Part shown: positions 10,790 to 21,945 of the stretch, piece after piece | How the letters are laid out: the number at the start of each line of letters is the position of its first letter | Position numbering within the stretch: position 1 is the first letter of the stretch | Source: Nelumbo lutea | Taxonomy: Eukaryota > Streptophyta > Magnoliopsida > Proteales > Nelumbonaceae | Length of the DNA: 64,000 nt | Direction of reading: 5' to 3' | NCBI GenBank assembly: GCA_022828595.1 | Contig: JAKGHH010000001.1 | Location: 208,196,348-208,260,347, forward strand | The notes under the pieces: model-generated | Databases searched by the model: none | Told to the model about the DNA's origin: nothing | The model's input: only the letters and a program-made list of their open reading frames with translations | Position numbers and translations under genes: made by a program

Positions 10790-11235
10790 GCTTCAAGGTA
10801 TGCAATGGCAGTTGAGTTGGGTGGTCGGATTCGGATTGGGTTTGCAATTGTTAGACCCTAACCTTAAATGTTCGGGTTAGGGTTGACTCATGGGTCAATT
10901 CGGGTTATCATTAAAAATAAGTGAAATTTTAAAAGATAAAAAAAAATACATGAAAATGTCAAAATTAAATGAATTAACCTTAAATTTTCAAACATAAAAT
11001 AAAAAACTTGAACTTTTAACAATTCAGAGAGTAACTAGTTCTAATTAGACCCGGCAATCAGGTCAGCGGGTTGACCCATGACCTAACCCAACCTAATTTT
11101 CTGGGTCAAGTTGGGTCATTCTCAACTTTAGGTAGTTAGATATTAAACCCTATCCCTGTTCTTCAGATTTGGCTGGGTCGGATTCACGGGTTGGGTGAGC
11201 TTTTTGTCAGTTCCATATGCAAATAAATGGTGGCC
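10790..11235. repeat. Dispersed AT-rich repeat with gggtt/aaccc words, inside a Clp intron
   Basis: Lies in the intron between Clp exons 11313 and 10687. It holds accctaaccttaaatg, gggttagggttgactcatgg and gggttgacccatgac. A second member is at about 22745-23065 (aaaccctaaccctaaat, gattgacccatgggtcaa). Its ends are not sharp enough to define a target duplication. Confidence 0.5.
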
Positions 11236-11400
11236 CCTAATGTACCATGTGCTATAAAATGATAAAATAAGGAGAGGAACTGTAGGGAATAATGGTTTGA
11301 AGAGTATTATACCTCCTGGGCCAAATTTGTAAGGTCTTCACCATACTTGAGAATTTTCTGCATTTTCGGATTGTGCCTTCTTCCGGCCTTCACCATATTT

Positions 11401-12904
11401 GAACATTCGCTGACAGCCCACCAATTTCCTGTGTATTTGTGGACATAGGTAGCACATGTGATGCATGATACGAAATGGACAGATTTGGGAGGTAAAATTA
11501 CCATGTAGTAGCACTAGTAGGGATTAATCACTTAATCTACTCATGATTTATTGATGTCATTGTTAACAACAGAATTCCTAACCCGAGTTTAGTACTATAG
11601 TTGATGCCTTGATGGACGGGATTAGTTTGTGTATAGGGACTGTGCAACTGTAGCCCAACTCTAGATCACCTTGGGAAAAGCAGAGCTATGGTCTAGAATC
11701 TCTGCAAAGGAATATCATGTGCCATGTAGAAGAACAAGGCATGAGGGCATTTCTTTTTTTTTTTTTTTTTTTAATTTTAACTAGGTAATGACCACCCCAT
11801 ACTAAGTTAGGGACAATTATATTCATGCCTATTATTTTGCTTGAGGCTAATCTGATTTGATTTTTAATTTAGGAAGTCAAATCAAGTTTAATTTGTTTTT
11901 TTTTTTTAATTTAGGAGGTCAAGTCAAGTTGAGTTTGTAATCGATGACTTGTTTCATCAGAAAGAATGAGGTAGTATCATTCTCACATCATTTGGATTAA
12001 ATACTTTTCATTAGGTAATAGAATAAATCGAAATTATGAAAACCAAAGTTTTCAATAGAAAACTGAACTCAAACCAAAATAATGAAAAACTGAAATTTTT
12101 GGTTAAAACCAAATTCATTAATATATTAATATATATTAGCATATTAAGAAATATATATACATAATTTGGTTAATTTGATTTTTTTAATTACCCGAACTTG
12201 CAAGCTTAAAAACCAAAATAACCAAATCAATAAACTGAAACGGAAATTTTTGGTTTTAATCAACAATGCTTACCCCTATTTTTAGATAGTTATATGGGAA
12301 AACCTATTATGATGCAAAAAAGATATGGTATGGAAAGAGTTTTGACCAATCAAAATTCATCCATGAATTTTGATAAATAATACCTTATTCCTATCACGTT
12401 TGTGATTCCAGTTGTTGTTTTCGGGATATCATATTTTTTCCATATCATAGTTGAACCTATGGCAAAAAAAAAATGCAAAATCATCACTCTATCCATCATA
12501 CATTAAATAATGGATGAACAAAATGTCACTATAATATACCCTAAATATGAAGGAGCAATTAAAGTAACAAACTGTATGAGCGTGAAAGCAGATCAGTGTT
12601 AGGTATTTCTACATAGAAGTCTTGATCAACACAAGGTTCAAAATTTTATCATATCGGCTTATATGTATTGCATCTGTGGGTCTTGATACAGAAATATCAA
12701 ATATACGTGTTTTAGGGTTTTGACCTATTTCATGGAGTAGGCAAACCTAAAACTTACCCCTGACCTATTTTTGAAAAAAAAAAAAAACTAAAGAGAAAAG
12801 GGTGATTACAAGGTTTAAGGTACCGATACACCCTTGCACCATATCAAGGTGTATCAAAATTTTTAACTTTAAATCAACATTTAGATCTTTGTAATTGTGA
12901 GATA
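11401..12904. other. AT-rich DNA between the two Clp copies, no gene seen
   Basis: Contains poly-T/A runs (11754-11774, 12773-12788) and no supported coding region. It may include relic intron or upstream sequence of Clp copy 1. Confidence 0.4.
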
Positions 12905-13105
12905 ACCAAATTTAGAATTTACATCTCCACCCCCATAACACCCCACAGTACATTTCTGCCATGTATTGAAAACATCTCTTGATGATAACATCATTGGGAC
13001 TGATACTATCATCGGGAGATGTTCCCAATACATGGTGGGGATGTATTGTGGGGCATTATGGGGCGGCTCCTTATGGGCGGAGATAAGATCTCCCAAATTT
13101 AATGT
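12905..13105. mobile_element. Foldback MITE, GGGAACATCTC family
   Basis: A long near-perfect inverted repeat. The left arm (12935-12995) reads ccccataacaccccacag ... ccatgtattgaaaacatctc ... gatgataacatc. The right arm (13003-13065), read backwards, gives ccccataatgccccacaa ... ccatgtattgggaacatctc ... gatgatagtatc. The loop is about 8 bp. Weaker arm similarity (accaaatttag / aaatttggg) extends outward on both sides to roughly 12905 and 13105. No coding capacity. Related arms occur at 7622-7690 and 15300-15410 and in the 5131/7245 repeat. Confidence 0.8.
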
Positions 13106-14344
13106 TTCAATTTTGGCATTAACAATAGACAACAAAGTCGATGTACTTGATTGCTTGATTGTGATTTTGAATTACTGATCAACAAAATTAAATTGATTAG
13201 TATTACTTAAGTACCCTACAAATAAAGGGTCCATAATATTAGAGAATATTAGAGAGGGAGAGATGAGATTTAAGATCATTTTTGTCATTTATAAATTATG
13301 TTGTGAAACTAGAGGAAAATGTGACGTAAAAGAACTATATGATTCATAAAACCTTTTGAGAAGGGCTTCCTTGACTGACATATCTAACTACCTTGGAATC
13401 TTCCTATGGAAGAAAATTACTCTGTGAGCTACAAGGGGTACGTTCTCCCTCCAACTTATAATATTCATAAAACATTTTCAACATCCATTCAAAATAAACT
13501 AATAAACTATTTCTTTGGTATCTTTTAAATCAAGAAATCAAAAAATCGGAGGATTATAATTAGTTGGGAAAAATTCAAACACACTAAGCTTTTTAGTTCA
13601 GTCACCTTCAACTGTTATCAAACAGCCCTAAAATGTCTGAATTGGCGGCCACAGGAGTCCTCCATGTGGCTGAAATAGGTGGTACTATCTGACTGCTTTT
13701 TAGAGAGTTTCAATGGAACCCACCCTTCTGCAAATACTTGTTACTTAGGTTTTTTCGCTACCAGCAATTATTTTCTTCAAGAAACGTATATAGATTTTAT
13801 GATAAGAATTTTCTTTTTTCTTTTTTTTTACTAATGGGAGCAATATTTAGAATGACTTGCACATTGAGCTTCCTCAAATGTGTGGCCCGTGTTAACCTAA
13901 TAACCTGAAAGTCAGCTTTCCTATATATCTCTCAATGTTGTACGTGTTTACGTATGTCCAAATATCCTTGATATCTTGACGATCATCCTAAGTGAAATCC
14001 ATTGAGTGGTGGGTCCTTATCATGTCAATCTGTAGCACAGATGGCAAGTTATGGGGTCCCATACTTAGTTATGGGCCCATAAATTGTTGGGTTCAAGCTT
14101 GGACTGGATCAAGGTATTTGAGGTAAAGATGCCAACGGATAGGGTTCAATACGACTTGGGCTCAACCTGAGTCTGATCCAACTTGACCATACCCTTTCTG
14201 GGGCCCCTGGTCCGCTGTCCTTCAAATATGTCTTACTCAACAGAAAAGGTTCAATACGATTTGGGCTAACCCAAGGCCCAAACAGCGTTTATTATTCTTA
14301 GCAGAGTTTTAGACCTAGGCACCTAGTGACTTAATTCAGGTTAG
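13106..14344. other. No gene recognised
   Basis: AT-rich spacer with only very short frames. No exon of Clp copy 2 downstream of its first AAA+ exon was found here. Confidence 0.4.
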
Positions 14345-14940
14345 ATCTTTTTTTATTTTTATTAGAGATATTATCTAAAATTCATCCTCATCTTTTTACA
14401 TTTCTCGTGAACTCATCATAACTTTTCAAAACATTCATTAAGCCTCCAGTCATTGAGTTTTATTGTCTAAAACTCACCTTCCCTTAAGATTTCCGTTAAA
14501 TGACAGTTTATCACCATTAATAAAAGTTGTTTATATAAGCAATTAAGTATTTTACATAACTAAATTATGTCTAAAATGGTCAGTCAATCTTATAAAATAT
14601 TTTTATCAACCTTATTAAATATGCCAGGCCTAAGCCAAGGTTGAAGTATTAGGACCAAGCCTGATTCTAAAATTTGTAAGCTTAGTTTGGGCCCGGGTTC
14701 AAGTTGGGGGTAATTTTGTCATAAAAATATTTAATAAGCTTGATTGACCATTTTAAAGTAATTTGGCTATGTAAAATAGTTAAATGCTTATATGAACACT
14801 TTTATTAATAGTCACTAAGAGATAAGAGAAGGTGAGTTTTAGATAAAAAAAAGTCAATGACCGGAGGACTCTACGGATGTTTTGAAAAATCATGGTGAAT
14901 TTTAAATAATATCCTTTTTTAATATTATTTTTCAAACTTC
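14345..14940. repeat. Large inverted repeat, arms ~225-280 bp, loop ~90 bp
   Basis: The left arm (about 14345-14625) contains gatattatctaaaattcat, aacttttcaaaacatt, ctaaaactcaccttc, attaataaaagttg, tatataagca, tattttacata and aaaatggtcagtcaa. The reverse complement of the right arm (about 14715-14940) gives the same words in the same order (gatattatttaaaattcac, tttttcaaaacatc, ctaaaactcaccttc, attaataaaagtg, atataagca, tattttacata, aaaatggtcaatcaa). The loop is GC-richer. It is a foldback or long-TIR element without coding capacity. No clear target duplication found. Confidence 0.85.
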
Positions 14941-15299
14941 AAGGGACTACACAACAGGTGTAGCCCATTCCCATCCCCTTAGGCGGTTAGGCCTAAAGGC
15001 ATACGCACCCAACACTGGCGTGGCGGGATCCAATCTTAATTCTCTGGTACGATAAGCCAGAGTTACTATCATCTAACCCACCCACCATCAATTCATGGAT
15101 CTGTTCTAATTAAAACATGCCGTGAGGAGCAGATCCGGATAATAGGAAACTTTTGTCTCTTAATAAAGTTGTGTGTCTCAATAGCAATCAAGCGGTTATA
15201 GTCAAGGACAAATTCTCTGACCGTGAATGAAAAACACACTGACTTGATGCAGTGAAGGACACAGGATCCATAAGCGAATCGAGATCTGCTCCACACCAC

Positions 15300-15410
15300 G
15301 TGCACCTCACAGCCCAATCCCATCTTGTATTGGGAACATCTCAAAAACACAAATAACACAGGAGATGTTCCTAATACTAATACACGGTGGAATGGGGCTG
15401 TGAAGAGTAT
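15300..15410. mobile_element. Foldback MITE, GGGAACATCTC family, second copy
   Basis: The left arm ctcacagcccaatcccatc then ttgtattgggaacatctc pairs with the right arm, which read backwards gives ttcacagccccattccacc ... gtgtatt ... aggaacatctcc. Loop about 20 bp. Same family as 12905-13105. Confidence 0.75.
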
Positions 15411-15683
15411 ATCCGACTCTACCTAACCAGTCTGCAGCCCCATAATTTGCCAACTGTTCAAGATCAGGAAGATCTAGGGCGACCATCCAATGGACTCCAC
15501 TTCGGATTCCAAATGTGTGGTTTCGAAGTCAACATTTGGTGTCTCGAAGTTGAACTGCTGAGTTTGTAAACAACAAATACCAACAGTTTAACATCTGGTA
15601 CAGTACGTTTTCAAAAGACAGTTGAGTTGAAAAGAAGCCATGACCAACTTTCTTTCCCTGCAATCTCAGCGGCACATGGTTCG

Positions 15684-16590
15684 TGATGATGTGCATTTGG
15701 GCGGCTCTCGGCTGGCAGGTGATTCGAATGCCTAGCTGAATAATGAATAATCCCTACTTAGAATGTGGTTTGGATGCATAACTGAATGGTTCCTATTTGG
15801 AAGGTGGCTTGGACGTCTAGCTGAATGGTGACGAGCTGGAGAGGTGGTTCTGATGCCTAACTGAATGGTGACAAGCTAGAAAGGTGGCTCTAATATCTAG
15901 CTGAGTGGTGACGAACTAGAGAGGTGGCTCTTGTGCGACCTGCAAGAACACGGTGTCAGAGTGCTCGAATTGCTTTACCCGAGGTGCACACTCCGATGCT
16001 TAAGTTAGCGAATCAGAGACTTTAAAATAGCTAAATGTGAGAGAGCTGGAGAGCTGCGAGAACTAAATTGCGCCTCTCCCCCCTAGGGTTGGAGGTAAGG
16101 CCTTTATATAGACATTGTTTGGCGTGAGCATCACGCAACACGTCTGAGATCTCCGGGAGGACGTGCCTAACTGCTCTGAAATCCTCGGAGGTAGTCATGC
16201 ACGTAGACCAATCTTTGCACCTTACTCGGTTTCTCCAAAACATTCGGTGTGAGAGCTGACTTCCAAGAGACCCGGGAGTGATGGGATGCATGCAGAAATC
16301 GACGGCAAGCACGTCTCGTCAGTCGCTAGGTCGGCAACAAGGGCAAGTCGTTAGGTCGGCGCTAGAGGCAGGTCGCCAAGTCAGCGCTAGAGGCAGGTCG
16401 CTAGGTTGGCACTAGAGGCAGGTCGCCAGGTTGGCACCAGAGGTAGATCAGCAACAATGCTAGGTCACTAGCTGGGACTCCATCATTTTGGCTAAGGCAA
16501 GTTGTTGCCTAGGTGGTTTTGGGTGTCACCTAGTTGTTCTGAGATGCCATGTGTCATGATGTTAATGGAGGGCCAAATCTGCCCTCACCA
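15684..16590 (-). repeat. LTR (3' LTR in element orientation)
   Basis: Matches 17491-18455 across its length. Contains minisatellite-like units (agctgaatggtgacgagctg... near 15800-15930; aggcaggtcgccaggt... near 16330-16450) and a TATA-like motif ctttatatag at 16101 (minus sense ctatataaag). Confidence 0.85.
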
Positions 16591-17490
16591 ATTGCCCCCC
16601 ACTCCCGAGCTAAGATCAGCTCAGCGAAGGGAGTAGATTTGTGCTTCGTTGTAGGTCTTTAGGCCTGTTATCAACATATTTTGAGGTCGGGTTAGGGGTC
16701 CTTGATGCTGAAGGCAGTTTGGCTTCCCCTTGTGATATGTGCATCGATGTTGGAATTTAAATAGCGGGATGCCACGGCTGCGTTGTATCAGTCCTTTAAG
16801 GTGCTATTCATCTACCCCTACAATAAGCCACAATGAGCTTAACTTGCGGGGGCAGCTTTACAAACTACAAGTTGCCAGCTCACACGGGAACCTTGAAAGG
16901 CTCAACCCACAAGGGCGATTGTAGTCTGTTGACCTCCGACTCATACGGGAGCCACAAAGGACTCGACCTGTAGGGGAGACCTCACGAACAGGGCTGACAA
17001 GGCTTGTCCAGGCTGATTACGTGTGTCGCCAGGTCGACAGAAGCAGGTCTCCAGTTCGGAGGCAAGTCTCTAGGTTGTCAGGTCGTCAGAATTTTGACAG
17101 TCTAGTTTTGCTCTCAGCACCTCAACCTACAGACACCTCGTCACCTCGGCAGGACTGACCTACGAGGGTGGCTCCATAACCTGTTGGCCATCAACTCCCA
17201 CGTAAAGCATGGAGGGCTCCATCTACGGTGCGACTTCACAGTTTGTTGGCTATCAACTCCCATGGAAAACCACGGAGGGCTCAACTTGTGAGGTGGCCTC
17301 ACAGTTAGGGAGATTCTGTCAAGGCAAGGCTGCGAGAACTCGTCTAGGCTAATCATTTTGCTTCTGCCCCCTAGGGGGTTCTTTCGATCAAGCGCTATTG
17401 TTGTTGCTTGAAAATGTTATTATTACTTGAGGCTCAGAGAATTGGATGAGAAAATAGCCTTTTGTAGCGTTTCCCACAGACGACACCAAT

Positions 17491-18455
17491 TGATGATGCG
17501 CATTTCGGCAGTTCCCGGCTGGTAGGTGACTCGGATGCCTAGCTGAATAATCCCTACCTGGAATGTGGCTTGGATGTCTGGCTGAATGGTTCCTACCTGG
17601 AATGTGGCTTGGATGCCTAGTTGAATGGTGACGAGCTGAAGAGGTGTCTCTGACGCCTAACTGAATGGTGACGAGCTGGAGAGGTGGCTCTAATGTCTAA
17701 CTGAGTGGTGACAAGCTGGAGAGGTGGCTTTGATATCTAGTTGAGTGGTGACGAGCTGGAGAGGTGGCTCTGATGTGACCTGCAAGGACACAATGTCAGA
17801 CTGCCCGGATTTCATTACCCGGGGTGGACACTCCGATGCTTAAGTTAGCGAATTAGAGATTTTAAGATAGCTAAATGTGAGAGAGTTGGAGAGCTACGAG
17901 AACTAAATTGCAACTCTCCCCCCGGGGTTGGAGGTAAGACCTTTATATAGGCATTGTTTGGCGTGAGCATCACACAACACATCCGGGATCTTTGCTAGGA
18001 CGTGTCTAACTACTCCGAAGTCCTTGGAGGTAGTCGTGCACGTAGGCCAATCTTTGCGCCTTACTCGGTTTCTCCCAAAACATTCGATGTGAGAGCTGAC
18101 TTCCGAGAGACCCGGGAGTGATGGGATGCATGCAGAAATCAACGGTGAGCACGTCTCGTAGGTCACCAGGTCGGCAACAGGGGCATGTCACTAAGTCGAT
18201 GCTAGAGGCAGGTCGCCAGGTCAACAACAGGGGTAGGTCGCCAGGTCGGCACTAGAGGCAGGTTGCCAAGTCGGCACTAGAGGCAGGTCGCCAAGTCGGC
18301 ACCAGAGGCAGGTCGGCGAGAGTGACAGGTCGCTAGCTGGGACTCCATCATTTTGACTAAGGCAAATTGACGCCTAGGTGGTTCTGGGTGTCACTCAACT
18401 GTTCCGAGATGCCACGTGTCATGATGTTAGTGGAGGGCCAAATCTGCTCTCATCA
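17491..18455 (-). repeat. LTR (5' LTR in element orientation)
   Basis: Second LTR of the same element, 965 bp, with one extra ~45-bp agctgagtggtgac-type unit and extra aggcaggtcgcc-type units compared with 15684-16590. It is followed at once on its inner side (17471-17490) by the primer-binding site. Confidence 0.85.
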
Positions 18456-18820
18456 TTTGGCCTTGACACATACAATGCTTTGGGCGAGACTTTCCATAAT
18501 GACAGTTTTCCCAACATCAGGATCAACAAGGAATGGATTAGTCTTCCTTCGTTTGCACAGAATTTGTTTAACCTGCTCAATCTCTTGCTCCCGTCCTATG
18601 ACTGGATCCAGCTTGCCCTTGACGGCAACAAAAAACTGATAATCAGATAAGATGGGCAGAGAATATAATACAAATGGAGGCCTAAGGAAGTGACTATGAC
18701 TATAGTGAGTGAAACTGTGAAATTAAAGTGATACCTCCTCAGCCAGCTTGGTGAGGTCCTCACCATACAGGAGAAGCGTGTCCATTTTAATGTTCTGTTC
18801 TTGGAGCCTCTCCATTCGTC

Positions 18821-19685
18821 CTGTGTAAATCGCTTACCACAGAGATTCTTCTTGTAAAAATCTGATCTGAGTTACGGTTGCACGGTTCTCTACAACGTGT
18901 AGCATCTCTATATACAAGCCATAGATGAGTTACTGTATTCAATGCGACCCATTGGATATTTCACCGTTTACATCTCCAGTCTCCACCCATTACTATTCCC
19001 CAACTCGTTTCATCTATCTCTCTCTCTCACAGTCACATAAACACCATATCACTCCGTTCAGCCTCCTGATGTAAAGTGCATGGAGACACAGAGAGACACA
19101 CATGCACGCAGAAAAGGAAATCATTAGTCATTGGGAGTCGAATATCTTAAATACTCTCTCTCTCTCTAGCCTTCGGAGTTGTGTATACACAGAAAAACTC
19201 ATTCAAAGTCACAAAGACGACGTAGAGAAAGAAATCATTAGTCATTCAACAGTTCTCGAAGAGTCAAATTAAATGGGCCGACTGACGACTGTGGGAGTAA
19301 ATTAATACTAATACAATTAACTAGCAATCTCTCTCTCTCTCAAACTTCTAAGTGTTGGTCCTTCGGCTTCCAACAATCTCGTATGTCTTATGTACAGAAG
19401 AACAAAGGCCAATTGAAGCTCTATAAAGAAAAAAACATATGCAGTTCATAAGAGTTTCCATTAAAAGAATTCAAGGTTTGCGTTCGCACTTAAAACATTA
19501 CCTAAAAAATCTCTAATACATATCCGAATAACAACAGACCGATCGAGGGCTATAGTTTTGGGCTTGACTGATCCAACCCGAATTTTTGCATTGCGCGCCT
19601 GGGGTTTGATTTTCAGTCGGAATGGCCTGGGCCTAAAATCTAAGGTTTTTTTCATTTTTGAGCTGGGCGTAGGTTAGCGACTAGG
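18821..19685. other. Upstream of Clp copy 2, no gene seen
   Basis: Possible promoter or 5' region of Clp copy 2 with several (CT)n runs (19016-19030, 19153-19168, 19327-19341). A minus-strand frame at 19655-19461 has no recognisable family. No transit peptide or N-terminal Clp domain was recognised. Confidence 0.4.
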
Positions 19686-20094
19686 TAAGGGTGTCAATAG
19701 ACTGGTTTTGGATTGGATCCCGTCCAGTGCAAAATCAATTTAGACGGATTGGATGGACCAACAAGACATATTGGATTAGACCAATTTGGTCCAAAATATC
19801 TATTAGATTAGATTTGATCTGTCTGTAACAAGTTTATATTAGATTGGGTTGGATTAAGCCAATATCTGATCCATTAATATAAGATAAGAATATATGTGTC
19901 AATAGACCGGGTTTGGATTGAAACCAATTTACATGAAAATAAATTTGAACAAATTAGACAGTGCAAACATTGAAATGGACCAGTACAAATTAATCCAAAA
20001 CATTCATTGGATTGAATTGAACCCAACCCATTTATAATAGACTCAGATCAGACTGGATCGGATTGGACCAAATCTAATCCAATTGACACCCGTA
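19686..20094 (+). mobile_element. hAT-type MITE (copy 1; partner 43183-43562)
   Basis: Terminal inverted repeats taagggtgtcaat ... attgacacccgta. The interior is rich in ggattggatggacc and ttggattgg words. The same interior and TIRs recur at 43183-43562, where an 8-bp target duplication is clear. Here the flanks (cgactagg / agactgat) share only gact, so the insertion is older. No coding capacity. Confidence 0.75.
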
Positions 20095-20244
20095 AGACTG
20101 ATAACCCGAGCCTAACCTTCAGCTCAGCTCAAACCTGGCATACATCATCCGACGACGACGGTATCAATACTTGAAAACTTAGTCCAACATTGTATTTCTG
20201 TAATGTATTTGTACTTTATGATTATTTTAACCTTAAATTTAATT

Positions 20245-20268
20245 TTATATATATATATATATATATAT
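20245..20268. repeat. (AT)n microsatellite
   Basis: About twelve AT dinucleotides in a row. Confidence 0.95.
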
Positions 20269-21455
20269 GGCAGCCTCTAAGAAATGGTTGTGTCAAAAAT
20301 GTAAATGGAGTATTCATGAGGTCAAAGAGACATTTTCAGTCAAAGGCTTTTTGTTAATGTTCAGACATTGGAACTGGACATAGAACTAAAAATCAGAGAG
20401 GTTCAACGGAGGTATGAGTCACGTAAATATTTTATATGATATTTAACAAATAATAACATGTTTGGATATGATGGGATAGGTGTGTATTAAAGAAATATAT
20501 ATAAAAAACAATACATATAAATAACAAGTCAATTAGAATTTTTAAAATTTTCATCCATTTAGTATATATTTGGTATAGTTTCTGTTTATTAAATAAATGT
20601 ATGTATTTAATTTATTTTCAAAATCAAGAAAAAGTACTTGATAAACAGTTTATTGACAACTAGATGCCACTAGGTATCATTTGGTGCCACATCAGCAGAA
20701 TAGTGAATAAACGCTTAACCATTTGGTGGAAGCGTTAAAATTAAATTCCCCCAATGGTTGGCGTACACATAAATCATGACCAACTTTTATCAACACCGAT
20801 GGTGATGACATAGCACCATTTATCAAATAAATGGAGGCTATACTAAACACCGCCTCAGTGACTCAGGCAGTTTTGTAAAGTCAGGACGGCCAATTTTTTA
20901 TTAGTTCCAGTTTTTAGGGTATGATTAAACTAGCCAAGGGCCCAGGTCATGATTCAACTAGTCCTGTTTTCTAAACAGTACTTTTTGTTATAAGATGGTC
21001 TCGAACCACCAATGCTATAAACTGACTGGTCAATCGCTTTTGGCCGATTGTTTAAGAGGGCCCAAGTCACGATTGAAATAGTCTAATTTTTTTTAAACAC
21101 TGCTTTTTGTTACAGGATGGTCTAGAAACACCAATGCTAACATTTGAGAGGACTTTGATTGATCTACATTGAATTAGAAGAAGCTAACAAAGCTAGTTTC
21201 ACTTCAAAATTGATTTATGAGCTCAATTGATAGCACATTGGGACTTTCTAGGTTTTTCACCAAATCTAGGCTTACCATGTAAAGCCCCCCTTGCAAAGCC
21301 AGAAGCCACTATGTGAAAGCCCTCTCTCAAATGGGTAATGAGACTCCAACTGAGCATGAAGTGAGAGTATAAAGTTGGTGCTGAACAAGTTTTGATGGCT
21401 AGGGATGGCAATCTCCATCCTATTTGGTGGGTATCCATTTCTTTTCTTTTTTTTA
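20269..21455. other. No gene recognised
   Basis: AT-rich intergenic DNA. Two diverged copies of a ~115-bp unit are visible (20940-21020 and 21058-21135: gggcccaggtcatgattcaa / gggcccaagtcacgattgaa, then tttttgttataagatggtct / tttttgttacaggatggtct). Confidence 0.45.
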
Positions 21456-21572
21456 GGCTCAGTTTGGAAAGAGTACAAATGCAAATATATACAGTATAAA
21501 TACATACAAAATAATCCAAAATATAAGGTTTTGCACGACATATTTGCATTTGTACTCCTTCCAAACAAATCC
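21456..21572 (+). mobile_element. Tourist-like MITE, 117 bp, TTA target
   Basis: Flanked by tta on both sides (21453-21455, 21573-21575). The left arm ggctcagtttggaaagagta then caaatgcaaatat pairs with the right arm, which reads backwards ggatttgtttggaaggagta then caaatgcaaatat. Near-perfect ~33-bp arms. The TTA target and GG...GTTTGG terminus fit the PIF/Harbinger group. Confidence 0.85.
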
Positions 21573-21906
21573 TTAATGTTTGAAAAATGGATTTTGAGGC
21601 AAAAACAAGTTTTGGGATTTTACAACCTGTACAATACCATAATCATAGTTAGTCAAGACATATAGTTAATTTTGGGAGACACTAAAACACCCAGGCAACC
21701 ACCTAGGTGATAAGAACTCTATAACTTTAATAACTAACTTTTTAACTAGTGCCCTAGTTATATATATCATTTAGCATGTATATGAATTGAAAAAAAAAAA
21801 AAGAGAGAGATTCTCTTTATTAAAAAGATTACATTTTCTTTAAAAATGTGACAATCAAGGAGGATAGGGTCAGGGAGAGTTTTTCCATTTTCATGTGTAG
21901 GAAGAG

Positions 21907-21945
21907 AGAGAGAGAGAGAGAGCGAGCGCGAGCGAGAGAGAGAGA
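21907..21945. repeat. (GA)n microsatellite
   Basis: gagaga run with a few gc variants (gagcgagcgcgagcgaga). Confidence 0.9.

Larger units (their letters stand above)
8244..11400 (-). pseudogene. ClpC-like Hsp100 ATPase gene, copy 1, frameshifted in the first P-loop
   Basis: Hsp100/Clp ATPases unfold proteins for the plastid Clp protease. Minus-strand exons by family similarity and GT/AG sites: about 11370-11313 (LKYGEDLTNLAQE), 10687-10504 (GKLDPVIGR ... Walker A GESGVGKT ... LKGKK), 10169-9963 ([13 protein letters not shown] ... Walker [10 protein letters not shown] ... GEFK), 9809-9592 ([18 protein letters not shown] ... ALVAAVQLS) and 9366-8244 ([16 protein letters not shown] to stop). 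Phases match at every junction. The 10687-10504 exon is 184 nt where 186 keeps frame: two bases are missing just after the P-loop Thr (about 10570), giving a TGA within a few codons. The first exon is also rearranged. No N-terminal Clp repeat domain or transit peptide was found, and the ClpC middle linker is short. It resembles ClpC more than ClpD or ClpB. Probably a pseudogene, unless that exon is skipped. Confidence 0.8.
15684..18455 (-). mobile_element. Non-autonomous LTR retrotransposon, Tat-like, 2.77 kb, inserted in the Clp copy 2 exon
   Basis: Two LTRs in the same orientation: 15684-16590 and 17491-18455, both starting tgatgatg and ending tcacca/tcatca. On the minus strand the primer-binding site abuts the LTR at 17490-17471 (reads ATTGGTGTCGTCTGTGGGAA, the type used by Tat elements). 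The polypurine tract abuts the other LTR at 16610-16591 (GCTCGGGAGTGGGGGGCAAT). Flanks gttcg (15679-15683) and tttgg (18456-18460) are 3/5 identical, a decayed target duplication. The 900-bp interior has no recognisable gag or pol, so it must be mobilised by proteins from elsewhere. A relative in the opposite orientation is at 33929-36515. Confidence 0.88.
15649..18820 (-). pseudogene. ClpC-like gene, copy 2: 5' exons only, P-loop exon split by an LTR element
   Basis: Two minus-strand exons of the same gene type as copy 1, further 5'. Exon 18820-18735 ends YGEDLTKLAEE before GTATCA and may start translation at MERLQEQ. The next exon starts at 18617 ([20 protein letters not shown] ... LAQSIV) and is cut at 18456 by the LTR element 15684-18455. 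It resumes at 15683 and runs to about 15649, ending LQGKK-like before GTTGGT. If the element and one 5-bp target copy are ignored, the frame is open through the junction, so the insertion hit an intact exon. The P-loop is abnormal, with VDPDVGKT in place of GEPGVGKT. No later exons of this copy were found downstream, so it is a truncated partial duplicate or the displaced 5' end of the neighbouring gene. Confidence 0.8.
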
